A stretch of 64,000 bases of DNA, taken from assembly GCA_021234595.1 (NCBI GenBank), contig CM037853.1, forward strand, positions 53,416,517-53,480,516, written 5' to 3'. This DNA is from Delia radicum. Taxonomy: Eukaryota; Arthropoda; Insecta; Diptera; Anthomyiidae. Positions within the stretch are counted from its first letter, which is position 1. Every line of letters starts with the position of its first letter. Of this stretch, positions 24,296-34,856 are shown in pieces. The position numbers and the translations under genes were made by a program. The notes beneath the pieces were generated by a model that was given only the letters and a program-made list of their open reading frames with translations, was not told the origin of the DNA and made no database searches.

Positions 24296-25855
24296 CACTC
24301 TGAAAAAGAAATGTAAATTTACTGCTAAAAAATGGGTAAATTTTTGTTTAATATAACACAAAGTAACTAAATATAAACACCAAATGCGTGAAATTATTTT
24401 GTACACACTTGTACATACAAGAATACAAATACAAAGCAATTATGTGTTTAAAGTCAAGCATTTTGTTGATAAATTCTTAATTTTACTCAAATAATTTGTA
24501 AATTTACTATCATATAATAGTAATGAAAACGTCATTAAAAAAGTGTATTTTAAAAATATAAAAATATAATATAAAGTATAAATAAAATAAAACGAGTTCA
24601 TCATTTCCCCTCATCTTGAAATAAAAAATTTTCTTAATTGTCCAATTTGTGTGGTCCTGAACGCAACAATTAAATGTGGCTTTAAATTGTTTGATTATTA
24701 GAGAGGTAAAGTTGTATTAAACAATTATTTTTAACTTTAAAATATTTGTAATTGTAACAATATTTTCTCTTCCTTTCTAAAATGCTAATGCAGATTATTG
24801 GTAGAAGAATTCGGTAGTGGAGGTAAAGCTGGCTATTGTATCAATGCATCATGAGTGGCAGTGAAGATCGTTTACAATATGTACCGCTTGGAAAAAAATT
24901 AATTTTTAAGTGCTCAGAAATCTAAGGTTTTTAAAAGAAAGAGTCTTGCGAGTCTGAATATTTTTGTGTTAAAAACTATGATCAGCACCTGAGATTGTTT
25001 CTTTGAACAAGTGCTCCGAATTTGAGACTTTCTATTTGAAAAGTGCTCATAATCGAATGCCTTTTCATTAGGAAAGTTTCTAGATTCTGAGGATATTATT
25101 ATTTTAAATGTTTTCAAAATCTATTCATACACACAGAGAAAAATTTAGCTACATGCCAACTGAAATTCAGTTACTACGACTCAAATTTGATTATTATAAA
25201 TTTCACATAGTTGGCACAACTTAACATTAGTTTTCTCGACAAAGTGCGGTTAATTCTACTGAGTTTTAGTTGGAACATCCAAAATATTCATAAATCTAAT
25301 GTAAATATCATTGTACTAACAGAATTTATAAGTTGTTGCCATTAATATACACTTTTCAATTCGGTTAGCACTTTATTTTTCTGTGTGTACAGGAAAAAAT
25401 GCTCAGAGTCCGGGGTTTTTGCTTAAAGACAACACATTTATAATATCAAAATGTTGTCCTAAGTTTTTTATCAAGGTTCATATAAAAAAAGCTTTAAATT
25501 ACAAGTTTTGAAAATAAACTTATCTTTTATAAGAAAAACAAAAAATTTAATTTCGGTGGTATATTTACTTAATTTTTTATGGATTTTAGGCATTCTCAGA
25601 CATTTTTTGCGTAATTTTACACAAGAAACACGTTTTAATATGCACATGTTTGGCAACTTTACAAATGAGTTTTAAATTTGTTTTCATTTTATACACACTT
25701 GCAATGTAAATTTACTCATTTCATGTGCACCAACTTACACATAATGTGCGTATAATTTTTCATTTACGCACACAGAGTAATTTTACCCAACTTAAAGTAG
25801 GAGTACAGTTTCCTACTATAAAATGGGTAAATTTCACCAAAAATTAATTACAGTG
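24296..25855. mobile_element. 1560 bp TA-flanked element, unit 1 only
   Basis: It begins cactctgaaaaag and ends attacagtg, with TA on both sides. Unit 2 has the empty site aaaatatgtagttgtttggg, which matches removal of the element plus one TA. The interior repeats aaatgggtaaattt and contains a smaller nested MITE (25130-25387). No intact transposase is present. Tc1/mariner-type mobilisation is inferred from the TA. Confidence 0.8.
25130..25387. mobile_element. 258 bp MITE with CACACAGA ends
   Basis: cacacagagaaaaa at the left and tttttctgtgtg at the right are inverted and flanked by TA. It is nested inside 24296-25855. A further cacacagag word near 25770 suggests another partial copy. Confidence 0.75.
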
Positions 25856-27028
25856 TAGTTGTTTGGGTTGTAATACAGTTTCTTTATTTTTAATATAAAT
25901 GTCAGTCATTTGTAGATGAAATTAAATTTTTCACTTATCTTGTAGTTCAGTTAAATAACAAACCACATCAAATGACTGTTTTATGATTTTACATTACTGT
26001 TTACAGAGATTTTGGTTTTTAAAAATAAATAAATGTTTGTTTATTTTTTACTAACATGTGGTGCATTTTTACTACAATTGTTAGTCATTTTTTGAACATT
26101 AAAAAACAAATGGCAAAGTTAGTTGAATTTACTGAAAAGTAAGTCGTCCATTCTTTAAGTGAAATACCATTTGTTTTGAACTACATTTGCAATGGTCTTT
26201 ACCTACATAGTATTCTAAGTGTACATGTAAATATCACCTCAATTTTCGTTAATGTACACATATGATCATATATGTAAATGTATGTAAATGTATGGATATG
26301 CATGATCATACATGTAAATATTACCACAACTTTCGTTAATGCACTGACATGGAGATATGAATCATGTATGAATGTGGGACATGTGAGCTCATGTACGGAT
26401 CCATATATATCGATTTTTAACAGGGTACTCAAACTACATACTAGTCTAACTACAAAGTTAGCTATATTGATGCATATCTTTTAATAAAAAAATGTTTGTA
26501 AATACTAGGGTTATAACTTTTTTTTTGCAAAATTCTTACTAATCACCAAGTGATGGGAAATATTATATTGATAACAAAAATCTCTTTTTCGGGTAGTTTT
26601 GAAACAAAAACCACTCGCATAAAGTGCATTTCTTAAGATACATTTTTATCATATTTTTATCGTTAAAGATGCATTAGTAGTCCAAAATCACTGCACAACA
26701 TATTTTTTTATAACTTTTTAATGTAATGTGCTCTTTGTTTTGCGAATTTTAACACCAATTATCGGGAAAGTTCTTCTTACATACTTATCTCCCTGTGGAG
26801 CACATATTTCGCGAAACAGCGCTATATTATTTGTTTTTATCCGCGAAACACCTTTAATGTCGATAGTCATCGTAATAGAGTAATTAGTTTAACATTTTTA
26901 TGAAATATTAATTTTTATTTGTGCAATAATACAAAAAATTTATGTCGAACTTCAAAATGTTTATGCGGAATCTGTGTTGAAAAACGCAAAAAACTAAAAA
27001 TGTGGTTAGTTATATTTGCTTATAGATA

Positions 27029-27755
27029 CCCGAGTAAAAATTATATATAACCATGTATTCTTTAATATAAAAATATATGAGCACATAAACTAGCATATCT
27101 ATCAATGTGAATTATATATATATAATAATATTTTCAAAATGTTTTACCAAAAAAAATTCATGTATAGGCACATCCAATCATGTATCAAAAAATACTATTC
27201 TGAATTTTATATATGGTGGATAAATTTGATTAAAATTTTTTAATGTTAGATATAACCCAATACATAATTATATATAATACAAACATCAAAAACGTCTTCT
27301 GTCATTTTAGACATACTTATGTATAATCCAAAACTGAAAAAATTTCATAAGTCTATATAACTATCTATAATTCAAAAATCGTAAAATATTTTACGAAAAT
27401 AAAATTTTAGTTATTCACAAATTTTAAGCATACATTTTGTGTTTTGAACCCGTTTTGTGGAGGCTTAAATATGCGTAAATAAATATCTTTTAACTTAAAT
27501 ATATTAGGATTATTATGTATCTAATTGTATCTTATTATATCTAATTGTATCAAATATAATATAATTAGATGTAATTTTATTCGGACAAAACTCGGAGAGA
27601 ATCGGATAGTTTTTTATTAAATTGTTTCTATTTACATATAATTAGATCCAAAGTGATTAAATTTAATAAAACCATTTTTCGAAACAAATTATATCTTCTT
27701 GTAATTGCAAAAAATATCTCATCGTATATAATTTTATATAAACTTTTTACTCGAG
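27029..27755. mobile_element. 727 bp MITE with CCCGAGTAAAAA ends
   Basis: cccgagtaaaaa at the left and tttttactcgag at the right, each flanked by TA. The interior is very AT-rich with tatataatta and ttgtatctaattat words. Unit 2 holds the same insertion at 57722-58391, so it is older than the duplication. No coding capacity. Confidence 0.75.
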
Positions 27756-27839
27756 TAGGTAAAACTTGATAATTGCAAAAAAATAAAAGTTATAACCCTA
27801 TTGCAATATACAACTTGTTATTAGTTTTACTATAATTAG

Positions 27840-28226
27840 TAGTGTCCGACCGAACAGTTCGGCCAAAAAAACTATATTTTGTCGGTTTTTGATATCTAGA
27901 GGCAATGATGATAAATTTTGGTACTGGAAACATGCTTGTTGAGCCGATTTAATTCGATGTTGTGTATAAAATTTAATAGAAAAGCCGAAGTTTAGCTATA
28001 AAGTTAAAAGTTCGGCCGCCGAACTATTTTCGATTTTGCCGAACTTTTTGAAGCCGAACAGTAAATTCATTGCTTAACTACAGACTTTTCTTCAAATTTG
28101 ACACTCAAAATAGCATCTAATCAGTCCAATAAACATTTTTCCATCCGCCAAATTTGTCCATAATGCTTTAAAATACCGAATACAGACGAAATGCATTTTC
28201 TGGCCGAACTGTTTGGTTGGACACTA
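27840..28226. mobile_element. hAT-type MITE, unit 1 only, perfect 8-bp duplication
   Basis: 387 bp of the same family as 22904-23297, with ends tagtgtccgaccgaacagtt and the complement, the latter with a few changes. It is flanked by ataattag at 27832-27839 and again at 28227-28234. Unit 2 reads ctataattagtacag, the unoccupied site. The insertion lies about 60 bp from the 3' boundary of exon 3. Confidence 0.92.
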
Positions 28227-28290
28227 ATAATTAGTACAGTTTACACTGTTGACTGGCGTTTGTGTTAATATTTTCTAATCAAAAACTTAC

Positions 28291-28655
28291 AAATCACGAC
28301 GTATGCAATGAGCTGCCGTAATAACATGCCTGGCTGATACCAACGAACCACCACATCTAAATGGTCTAACACTATAGGGATCATAACCAATTAAAGCCAT
28401 CCACGGCCAAGGCACCCAATTGACTGTTCTCACCACCAACAATTTTGTGCTCTTCAATATTGACTACACCACAACCTTCTTCTTCGGTGGTAAATTGTTG
28501 AAAAACTCTTCGTGTTGCTGTCTGTTGGGAAGGACAACAAATATCGGTATTTTCTTGGTCACATAAATTATGAGATGTTTTTAAATCTGCTTTCAACTGT
28601 TCATTGCTGGGATCATTTTGTAATTGATCATATAAAATTTTACAACTTTGAAGCG
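28291..28655 (-). CDS. Protease copy 1, exon 3: CLIP 2, activation site, His exon (frameshift)
   Basis: The acceptor attag joins C|CG to give a proline, continuing SCK-P-LQSCKILYDQL, then HNLC and DICCP, which complete CLIP 2. The linker ends EEHK, followed by IVGG. Beyond SQLGA the reading frame is lost: unit 2 reads ggccagg where this copy reads ggccaagg (28405-28412). That added base produces a stop at 28381. After the shift, the sequence still encodes CGGSLVSARHVITAAHC. The donor is GTAAGT at 28285-28290. Confidence 0.88.
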
Positions 28656-28711
28656 CTAATTGTGGGAAGAAAGAGATAAATAGTTGAATGTGTTTCTATT
28701 AGGTGTGTAAG

Positions 28712-29420
28712 CATTGGCGGATCCACTCTTCCATTTTGGGGTGGTAACATTTTTGTAAATTTTAAAGACATTGTGAAGGGGTACGGGAACTCTTAGGTGT
28801 ATTTTTATCCGAAAAATTAGGACATGAAATATAAAATTTTTTTTTTTCTTGTCTCATATTTTCTATAAACCGTATAATTAATTACTCCTCAAGTGTTCCA
28901 GGCTCCTAAACGTGGTGTGGATCAAATAATTACAAATTATTTACTTTTGGTGACCTTAACTTCTTAAAACTTCTTTAACTTCAGTAAAAGTATGAGTGTA
29001 AAATCCAAAATTTTTTATTTAAGGTCATCAAAGTGACCGTTAAACAAACAATTTTTATATATAAAAAAAAAATCTAAAAAAAAATTGTCAAACACTCGTA
29101 TAAAATTTAAAAATAAAAATAAAATTCGGAAAATTGGCTCGTTTAAAACCAGAGAAAAGTAATTTGTCGTTTTTGGCTATTTTGGCTATTTTACAATGTT
29201 TTGGATTTTTCATTTTTGAGCGCTCGTGAAGATTTTTGTTAAGATTTTCTTTCTTAAAAAAATATTGATTTTGTTGTTTTTTAAGTGTTTTTACAACATT
29301 TTGTCTTTGTAATTACAATTCAATTGCAATAAAATTTTCCGGCGTTTTTTTCAAACCGGAAAATTAAAACTTCTATAAATCTAAAATTCCTAGAAGTTTT
29401 TAATGATTTTTGTTACACAA
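28712..29420 (+). repeat. Dispersed repeat, second family member
   Basis: Diverged relative of 3276-3945, in the same orientation, from ggcggatccac to ttgttacacaaaat, within intron 2. Its unit-2 counterpart (58970-60475) is interrupted by the hAT-type MITE at 59257-60126. Confidence 0.7.
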
Positions 29421-29445
29421 AATACGTATAATTATATGTAACATA

Positions 29446-31058
29446 CACTGTGGTGCAAAATTATAGCCGCATGCACTTTTCAGCAGTTTTGTACATTTAC
29501 ATATAAAATTCAAGAAATCTGTGAATGCCATCTGAAAGACCTCTAAAATAATTAGAAAAACAGAAAAAAAAAATTTGTTTTTATGCCTTAAAAAACCGTT
29601 ATAACAAATTCCTTGTTTTTTTGGTGGTGCAAAATTATAGCCGCAGATAAGAAAAAAATATTTTTTCAGCTAACGGTGGAGCCAGTCTTAATTTTTTTTC
29701 TTTTATTCTTATTTTATTTGAATAATTACTATTTTCTAATTACATATCAGCCTTATTTTCGAAATTCCGCGGAGATATTACGTGTTCGACATTGAAAAAG
29801 GCAAAATTAGAGCTTTTTTGGAAGAAGATGTTAGTTTTCGAGGAATTTCTCGGAAAATAAACCTATTTCCAAAATGTGGTACTCAATTTTTGAAATAGTC
29901 CTTCTAATTACGGTCAAAATAAAAAAAATTTTGAAGAAAACTTAAAATTTCAGTTCGTAATAAACGCCAGCGTATCAGAACGCTAGCAAATCAACTAAAA
30001 CTTTCAAACAAATAGACCACAAATTTGACTTTAATGTGTTCCCCTGGACTGAAAATCGGTTGTTACAGCAGTCTTAAGTTATCTGCCGCAAAAAAATAAA
30101 GAATGCACCACGATTACTACCACGGCGCAAAAGTGCAAGCTTGAATTTGTCCAAAACTAGCATGAGTACTGGCTGGTATAAGGTAAGTCACATTTAGAGT
30201 CTTTTCACTGGAATCTCCGGGACGGGATTTCTCGGGAATTCAAGACAATTTTCAATTCTGTAATTCCGAGAAATCTTGTCCCGGAGATTCCCGTGAAAAG
30301 ACTCTAAATGTGACTTACCTTATACCAGCCAGTACTCATGCTAATTTTGGCCAAATTCAAGCTTGCACTTTTGTGCCATGGTAGTAATCGTGGTGCATTC
30401 TTTATTTTTTGGCGGCAGATAACTTAAGACTGCTGAAACAACCGATTTTCAGTCCAGGGGAACACATTAAAGTCAAATTTGTGGGCTATTTGTTTGAAAG
30501 TTTTAGTTGATTTGCTAGCGTTCTGATACGCTGGCGTTTATTACGAACTGAAATTTTGAGTTTTCTTCAAATTTTTTTTTTATTTTGACCGTAATTAGAA
30601 GGACCTTTTCAAAAATTGAGTACCACATTTTGGAAATAGGTTTATTTTCCGAGAAATTCCTCGAAAACTAACATCTTCTTCCAAAAAAGCTCTAATTTTG
30701 CCTTTTTCAATATCGAACACGTAATACCCCCGCGGAATTTCGAAAATAAGGCTAATATGTAACTAGAAAATAGTAATTATTCAAATAAAATAAGAATAAA
30801 AGAAAAAAAAATTAAGACTGGCTCCACCGTTAGCTGAAAAAATATTTTTTTCTTATCTGCGGCTATAATTTTGCACCACCAAAAAAACAAGGAATTTGTT
30901 ATAACGGTTTTTTAAGGCATAAAAACAAAATTTTTTTTTCTATTTTTCTAATTATTTTTAGAGGTCTTTCAGATGGCATTCACAGAGTTCGTGAATTTTT
31001 AATGTAAATGTACAAAACTGCTGAAAAGTGCATGCGGCTATAATTTTGCACCACAGTG
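29446..31058. mobile_element. Palindromic Tc1-like element, two inverted halves
   Basis: 1613 bp beginning cactgtggtgcaaaattat and ending in its complement, flanked by TA. The two arms of about 790 bp are nearly identical over their whole length and meet at a short spacer near 30237-30263. Each arm encodes the N-terminal half of a Tc1-type transposase: a helix-turn-helix with IEKGKIRAFLEEDVSFRGIS, then RNKRQRIRTLANQLKLS and PRRKSA, with stops. The DDE catalytic part is missing. Unit 2 lacks the whole element. It sits in intron 2 of protease copy 1. Confidence 0.9.
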
Positions 31059-31060
31059 TA

Positions 31061-32133
31061 TATGGTAGAGTTTAACAAAAAAAAAAATAAATATATCACT
31101 TTCATATATAATTATCAGGAAAGCCCAAAAATGAGTTAAGAAATTAAAAAATATTTATGAGTAAAAAAAAATTGTTTCGCGAATTTTTTTCTATACTTTG
31201 TTTACCTTCTATGTTAATTATGAATGCATTCTATGTTAATTATTAAAATCACATCTAATTTTAAAATCCACTGATTTATATTTAAATGTTCATTATTATT
31301 TGAAATGTGAAACAAAATATAAGTGCGGATCTCCAAACAACTTTAAAGGATTTTAGGAAGTTATATCAAGTTGTATCAAATTATATATAACTTGATAGCA
31401 TTAGATAGACCCATTTTTCGGATCATATTATATCAAAGACCCCATGGAAAAAATTAATCTGTTGAATATACAAATATTTAGTTATATTTGACTCAATCTG
31501 GTTGTGGTACACACTTTTAATGTGATTACCAGCTCAATTTTTTTAGTAAAATAAATTAGTAAGACATTTGTAAAATATTAGTAAAATATTAGTTCAAAAC
31601 ACTTAAGTGCTGAATAAATATATCTAAAATTTTAGCAGAAAACATAATTTCAGCAAAAATGTAGCTGAAAAATAGTATACTTAATTTACAAGACGTTTCA
31701 CTAACTTTTCTACTAACTTTTTTTTTTTGAGTGTACTTCTAAAATTAGCAATCAATAATTTTTTAGCAAAAATTTCTGTTGATTTTACCAAAATAAACTG
31801 CTATGTGCATTCTACTAATATAGCACAAATTTAGTTGATATATCAGTTTTTGTTTGCTCTTTTTAGTCGACAAATATTTGGCAGACTGAAATTTTAATTA
31901 AATAAAATTCAACTCACATAAAACTTAAATTTTGTAGTGTTAACAGTTTATTCTGCTATTTTTAGCATTTTATTTTTCTGCAACGTAATTTTTAATTAAT
32001 TATTAGTTGCTTTTTTCTGAAATTTTAAATTTATCAGTCTAAAATTCACAATATGCCTACTATCACCTTGAAAATGTATTGAAATCGAAAAAGAGTCTTG
32101 CCAACTTCATACAATATGTATTGAGAAACTTAC
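31061..32133. other. Intron 2, remainder
   Basis: AT-rich intronic sequence shared with unit 2 (about 60475-61484). It includes two facing segments with gtgtac and aactttttctactaact words near 31510 and 31720 that may be ends of another small MITE. No gene is seen. Confidence 0.5.
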
Positions 32134-32242
32134 GTTTACATGAACCAGTTTTAGAGTCGCTTGTTATACACGTTCGGAATTGAGAACCTAAATTATTTCC
32201 AGAAGTAGTACTAGGTTCCGTTACCGCATTTGTGCAACAGAC
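32134..32242 (-). CDS. Protease copy 1, exon 2: end of CLIP 1, start of CLIP 2
   Basis: After a tattacag acceptor the exon opens with VCCTN, supplying the adjacent cysteine pair that closes CLIP 1. A short Ser/Thr/Asn-rich linker follows, then TCITSD and KTGSCK, which start CLIP 2. The exon is 36 codons plus one base and ends at GTAAGT (32128-32133). Confidence 0.9.
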
Positions 32243-32301
32243 CTGTAATAAAATCCCACATTTAAAATTTGGTTCCTTCATAATATCTCTCAACAACTTA
32301 C

Positions 32302-32535
32302 CACTGGATATTCATCAGGTGCTAAACGATTACCACATAAGCCTTTTAATTGCATTGAATATTGTGTTGCCGAATTTTGCGACATCCTTTCAAATAATCT
32401 TGTAATTTCCGGACAAAATTTTAATGATACACATGAACCCACATCACCCAAAGGTGTTTGACAACGATTTTGGCAATTACATAAATGTAATATTACAATA
32501 GAAATAAGTAAAATAATTATATTTTTATATTTCAT
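32302..32535 (-). CDS. Protease copy 1, exon 1: signal peptide and most of CLIP 1
   Basis: The ATG at 32535 is followed by a lysine-flanked hydrophobic run (IIILLISIVIL) typical of a signal peptide, then CQTPLGDVGSC and CPEITRLF, the opening of a CLIP domain. It encodes 78 complete codons and ends at a GTAAGT donor (32296-32301), phase 0. The last two CLIP cysteines are on exon 2. The frame is intact in this copy. Confidence 0.9.
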
Positions 32536-32914
32536 ATTTATTTTTATTTTATTTTTAATATTTTTTATGAATTATTTGCTAAGCACCCAATTAAGAAGAC
32601 TCTCTACGTTTTACAATTACTAGTAACACTAGACTGTTGTTTTAAAATTAGCTGATTATTGGTCTAACCTATGATTCTAATAATCAGGTTTTTTAAGTAT
32701 TAATATTAAAAATCGTATTCAAAACTTGCACCAAAGCTTTTCATTTCATTTTCTATTTCTAATAATTTAATAAATTTTATAATGCAGTTTTGTTAGGGTA
32801 TTAGGGTGGATCAATTTTCAATTAAATCTGTTTTTGAAATAAAATTATTTTTTTTTAACAAGTTTGATATAATTTTTATTAAAAATTAAAATTATATTCT
32901 TTCTTCCTTTAATT

Positions 32915-33535
32915 GTGCATTAAAAATGAAAATTATTCAAGTTCGATGCCATACTCTATATTTCTTTATTAGGATATTGTTTTAACAAATAATCTATAGA
33001 GTTTTTGTTTTCAAATTTATTAATTGACCACTTTCAGAAATGTGTTGGTAGATCTGTTACGGGAATTTTCTAGGTTCCCTTCATCAGCAAAACGTCAAAC
33101 ATTCATATAAACTAGTTTTCTTACTAAATGAAAACTAATATATGAGCTCGAAGTTAAAGGTTATCACCATTTATCAAAAATAAATTGAAAACATGTGTTT
33201 TGTTGGTGCACATAACAAACAAATTTTCAATTTATTTTTGATCAATGGTGATAACCTTTAACTTCGAGCTCATATATTAGTTCTCATTTAGTGAGAAAAC
33301 TTGTTTATATGAATGTTTGATGTTTTGCATGGATTGTTACTCTTTCAAACCGTATTCTGATGATGAGAGCCAAGAAAATTCCCCAAATAGATCTATCAAC
33401 ACATTCCTGAAAGGGGTCAATTAATAAATTTGAAAACAAAAAAAACTCTATAGATTATTTGTTAGGACAATACGCTAATAAAAAAATATTGCGTATGGGC
33501 TCGAACTTGAATAATTCTCATTTTAATTTTTTATT
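32915..33535. repeat. Foldback repeat upstream of protease copy 1
   Basis: Inverted arms of roughly 270-300 bp flank a spacer of about 34 bp near 33190-33223. Inner arms such as atatgagctcgaagttaaag and its complement are almost perfect, while outer arms (acaaataatctatagag and complement) are slightly diverged. It begins about 380 bp upstream of the protease start. In unit 2 (about 62180-62600) the outer left arm is deleted. No transposase is present. Confidence 0.8.
33374..33384 (-). promoter_or_regulatory. kappaB-like motif in the foldback repeat
   Basis: On the minus strand the sequence is GGGGAATTTTC, a good fit to Rel-family sites. It lies about 840 bp upstream of the protease start and is kept in unit 2 at 62440-62450. 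The opposite arm carries GGGAATTTTC at 33061-33070, lost in unit 2. CLIP proteases are often immune genes, but a single short motif in AT-rich DNA can arise by chance. Confidence 0.25.
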
Positions 33536-33838
33536 TTTTTTTAATTTAAAAAGAACACGTAAATATTTAATACTATCAATCAAATAATAACTTAAAATAT
33601 GAGCTAATTTTAAATGTTTGGATACGTTTTTGTATAGCCTTATAATATATAAAAATACCACCCACTCCGAAAAGTTCTACATGACAGTTATTTGTGCAGT
33701 AATGCAGTTGTAATTGTTTTTAACTGCAATTGACAAACAATTTAAATGTTTTTGAGGGTTGATTTTTTAAACAATCTACCAATATTAACGCATTTCGGTT
33801 GCAGTTAGTTTATGCAGTTGTTTCGGCTTTTTAACAAA

Positions 33839-33854
33839 GTGTGTGTGTGTGTGT
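33839..33854. repeat. (GT)n microsatellite
   Basis: A run of about seven to eight GT dinucleotides. Unit 2 has a shorter run at about 62916-62924, so the tract is variable between the units. Confidence 0.9.
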
Positions 33855-33924
33855 ATCAAATAAATGTAGACAAATAAAATGAAAATGCTGTAAGTTTTAT
33901 TAAATAAATAAAATATTAAGGCAA

Positions 33925-33985
33925 GATTTGGAATAGAAAATGAAAATGGTAGCCGACAGCTTTAACCACTGAGCTAACGAGACAT
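33925..33985 (-). other. tRNA-like promoter segment (SINE head)
   Basis: On the minus strand tagctcagtgg (33966-33976) is a perfect box A preceded by gtctcgt, and a weak box B (attccaaatct) follows about 35 bases later. The ends do not form an acceptor stem, so it is a tRNA-derived element and not a tRNA gene. The unit-2 copy is at 62995-63055. Confidence 0.55.
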
Positions 33986-34354
33986 ATAATATTTGATAGC
34001 TTAAAACGTAAGTAAATGATAACTGCTGGGCAACAGGTGGCTGCTCAAATATTTCAGCACTGGCATAAGGTTTGATGGAGACCACTTGCCAATGTTGAGA
34101 AAACAAAAAAAAAAAAAGTTACTGTTAAAGGACAATTTCCAGAAACAAAAAAATCAATTTTATATGAAAAAAATATTAAAAAGTATACATTTGCAATTAT
34201 TCACAATTAGTGTTTTCTATTTGTAATAGTAACATTCAAATTATGATTTCAAATCTGACCATTTCAAAAATTAAACGCAAGCACAAAAAACCTACTCAAA
34301 CCTACTACAAACTTTTTTAAACAGAGCATAACAATTTTCATAAAATAAATGCTT

Positions 34355-34430
34355 TACCAGAGGTTAGACTTTTGAGACGTTGGTAATTTCTGAATGGATA
34401 GTACTGGGAAAACATTTTTTCCTAACGTTG
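34355..34430. repeat. Repeat with taccagtggttagacttttgag core
   Basis: A segment with ttaccagaggttagactttt and then gtactgggaaaacatttttt recurs at about 63418-63489, and in diverged form at 23465-23560 and 55735-55815. It marks the right end of both duplication units, which makes it a candidate for the sequence that mediated the duplication. Confidence 0.6.
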
Positions 34431-34856
34431 GCCTAGTGGTCTCAGTCAATTCTTCGCCAATGATCACTAAAATTATTGTATAACCAATACTGGCAACACG
34501 CTTTTTGGAAACGCTGGTTAAGCATCTTAAACAAGTATTCTGTCAGTAGTTTATTTAGAAATCCTCGTTTAGCCAGTGGTATACCAGTGCTTGATTTTTT
34601 TTACCACTGGCAATTTGTTACAAAATATTTTACGAAAAGTTTGATGATAGATATTTATCTAAACTACATATATAAATATGTCAATTATCCAAATTTAAAA
34701 GTTAGATCATCTAAAAATTTAAAAATATGTCAGCACGTTTAGAATTTTTGTATTCAATTTAAGCTCTATGTTTCATAACATCGATTTGATGAATTTTTTG
34801 ATTCAGATTTGTATTTAAAAAACATTATTATGAATCTATATCCCAATATCTTGAAA
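34431..34856. other. Spacer between the duplication units
   Basis: About 430 bp joins unit 1 to unit 2 and has no counterpart at the right end of unit 2. It contains fragments resembling the nearby accagtgg-rich repeat (for example around 34570-34615), but no recognisable gene. A methionine-started frame at 34476-34742 has no domain and is not supported. This spacer holds the duplication junction. Confidence 0.7.

Larger units (their letters stand above)
24119..26425. mobile_element. CCCGGTT-ended MITE carrying nested insertions
   Basis: The left end cccggttgaaatc and the right end gatttttaacaggg are imperfect complements, each flanked by TA. The interior is dominated by catatatatg-type palindromes. 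Unit 2 carries a shorter version (56419-57153), so the insertion predates the duplication. The extra length here is mainly the nested element at 24296-25855. It lies in intron 3. Confidence 0.75.
12961..32535 (-). pseudogene. Two-CLIP-domain trypsin-like protease, copy 1 (frameshifted)
   Basis: Seven exons give a 432-residue model if one extra base in exon 3 is ignored. In order: a hydrophobic signal peptide (about residues 1-20); CLIP domain 1 with Cys 25, 35, 41, 67, 80, 81; CLIP domain 2 with Cys 103, 113, 119, 146, 154, 155; a linker with Cys176; an activation site Lys185-Ile186 in the order HK|IVGG; then the catalytic domain with His230 (TAAHC), Asp275 (SDLAI) and Ser380 (GDSGGP). Asp374 sits at the trypsin specificity position, so cleavage after Arg or Lys is predicted. 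CLIP proteases are secreted zymogens acting in extracellular cascades such as Toll activation or melanisation; which one is not shown. Introns are 59, 3478, 4298, 10302, 70 and 68 bp. The single added base in exon 3 terminates the frame, so this is either a recent pseudogene or a sequence error. Confidence 0.85.
1..34430. repeat. Tandem segmental duplication, unit 1
   Basis: This block recurs in the same order and orientation as unit 2 (34857-63489). The first bases of the window match those at 34857 with few changes, and matching anchors continue to a shared stretch ending in aacgttg at 34430 and 63489. Homology may begin left of the window. Similarity is uneven: near-identical around 3.2-7.5 kb, clearly lower around the protease exons. 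Large unit-1-only insertions include 14437-15372, about 16860-23460, 24296-25855, 27840-28226 and 29446-31058. Confidence 0.95.

Noticed and set aside
24100..24303. Frames within catatatatg repeats (also 26199-26484)
   Set aside because: Low-complexity translation of the CCCGGTT-ended MITE; frames are not kept in unit 2.
33925..33985. Functional tRNA gene on the minus strand
   Set aside because: Only box A is perfect. No acceptor or T stem can be formed.
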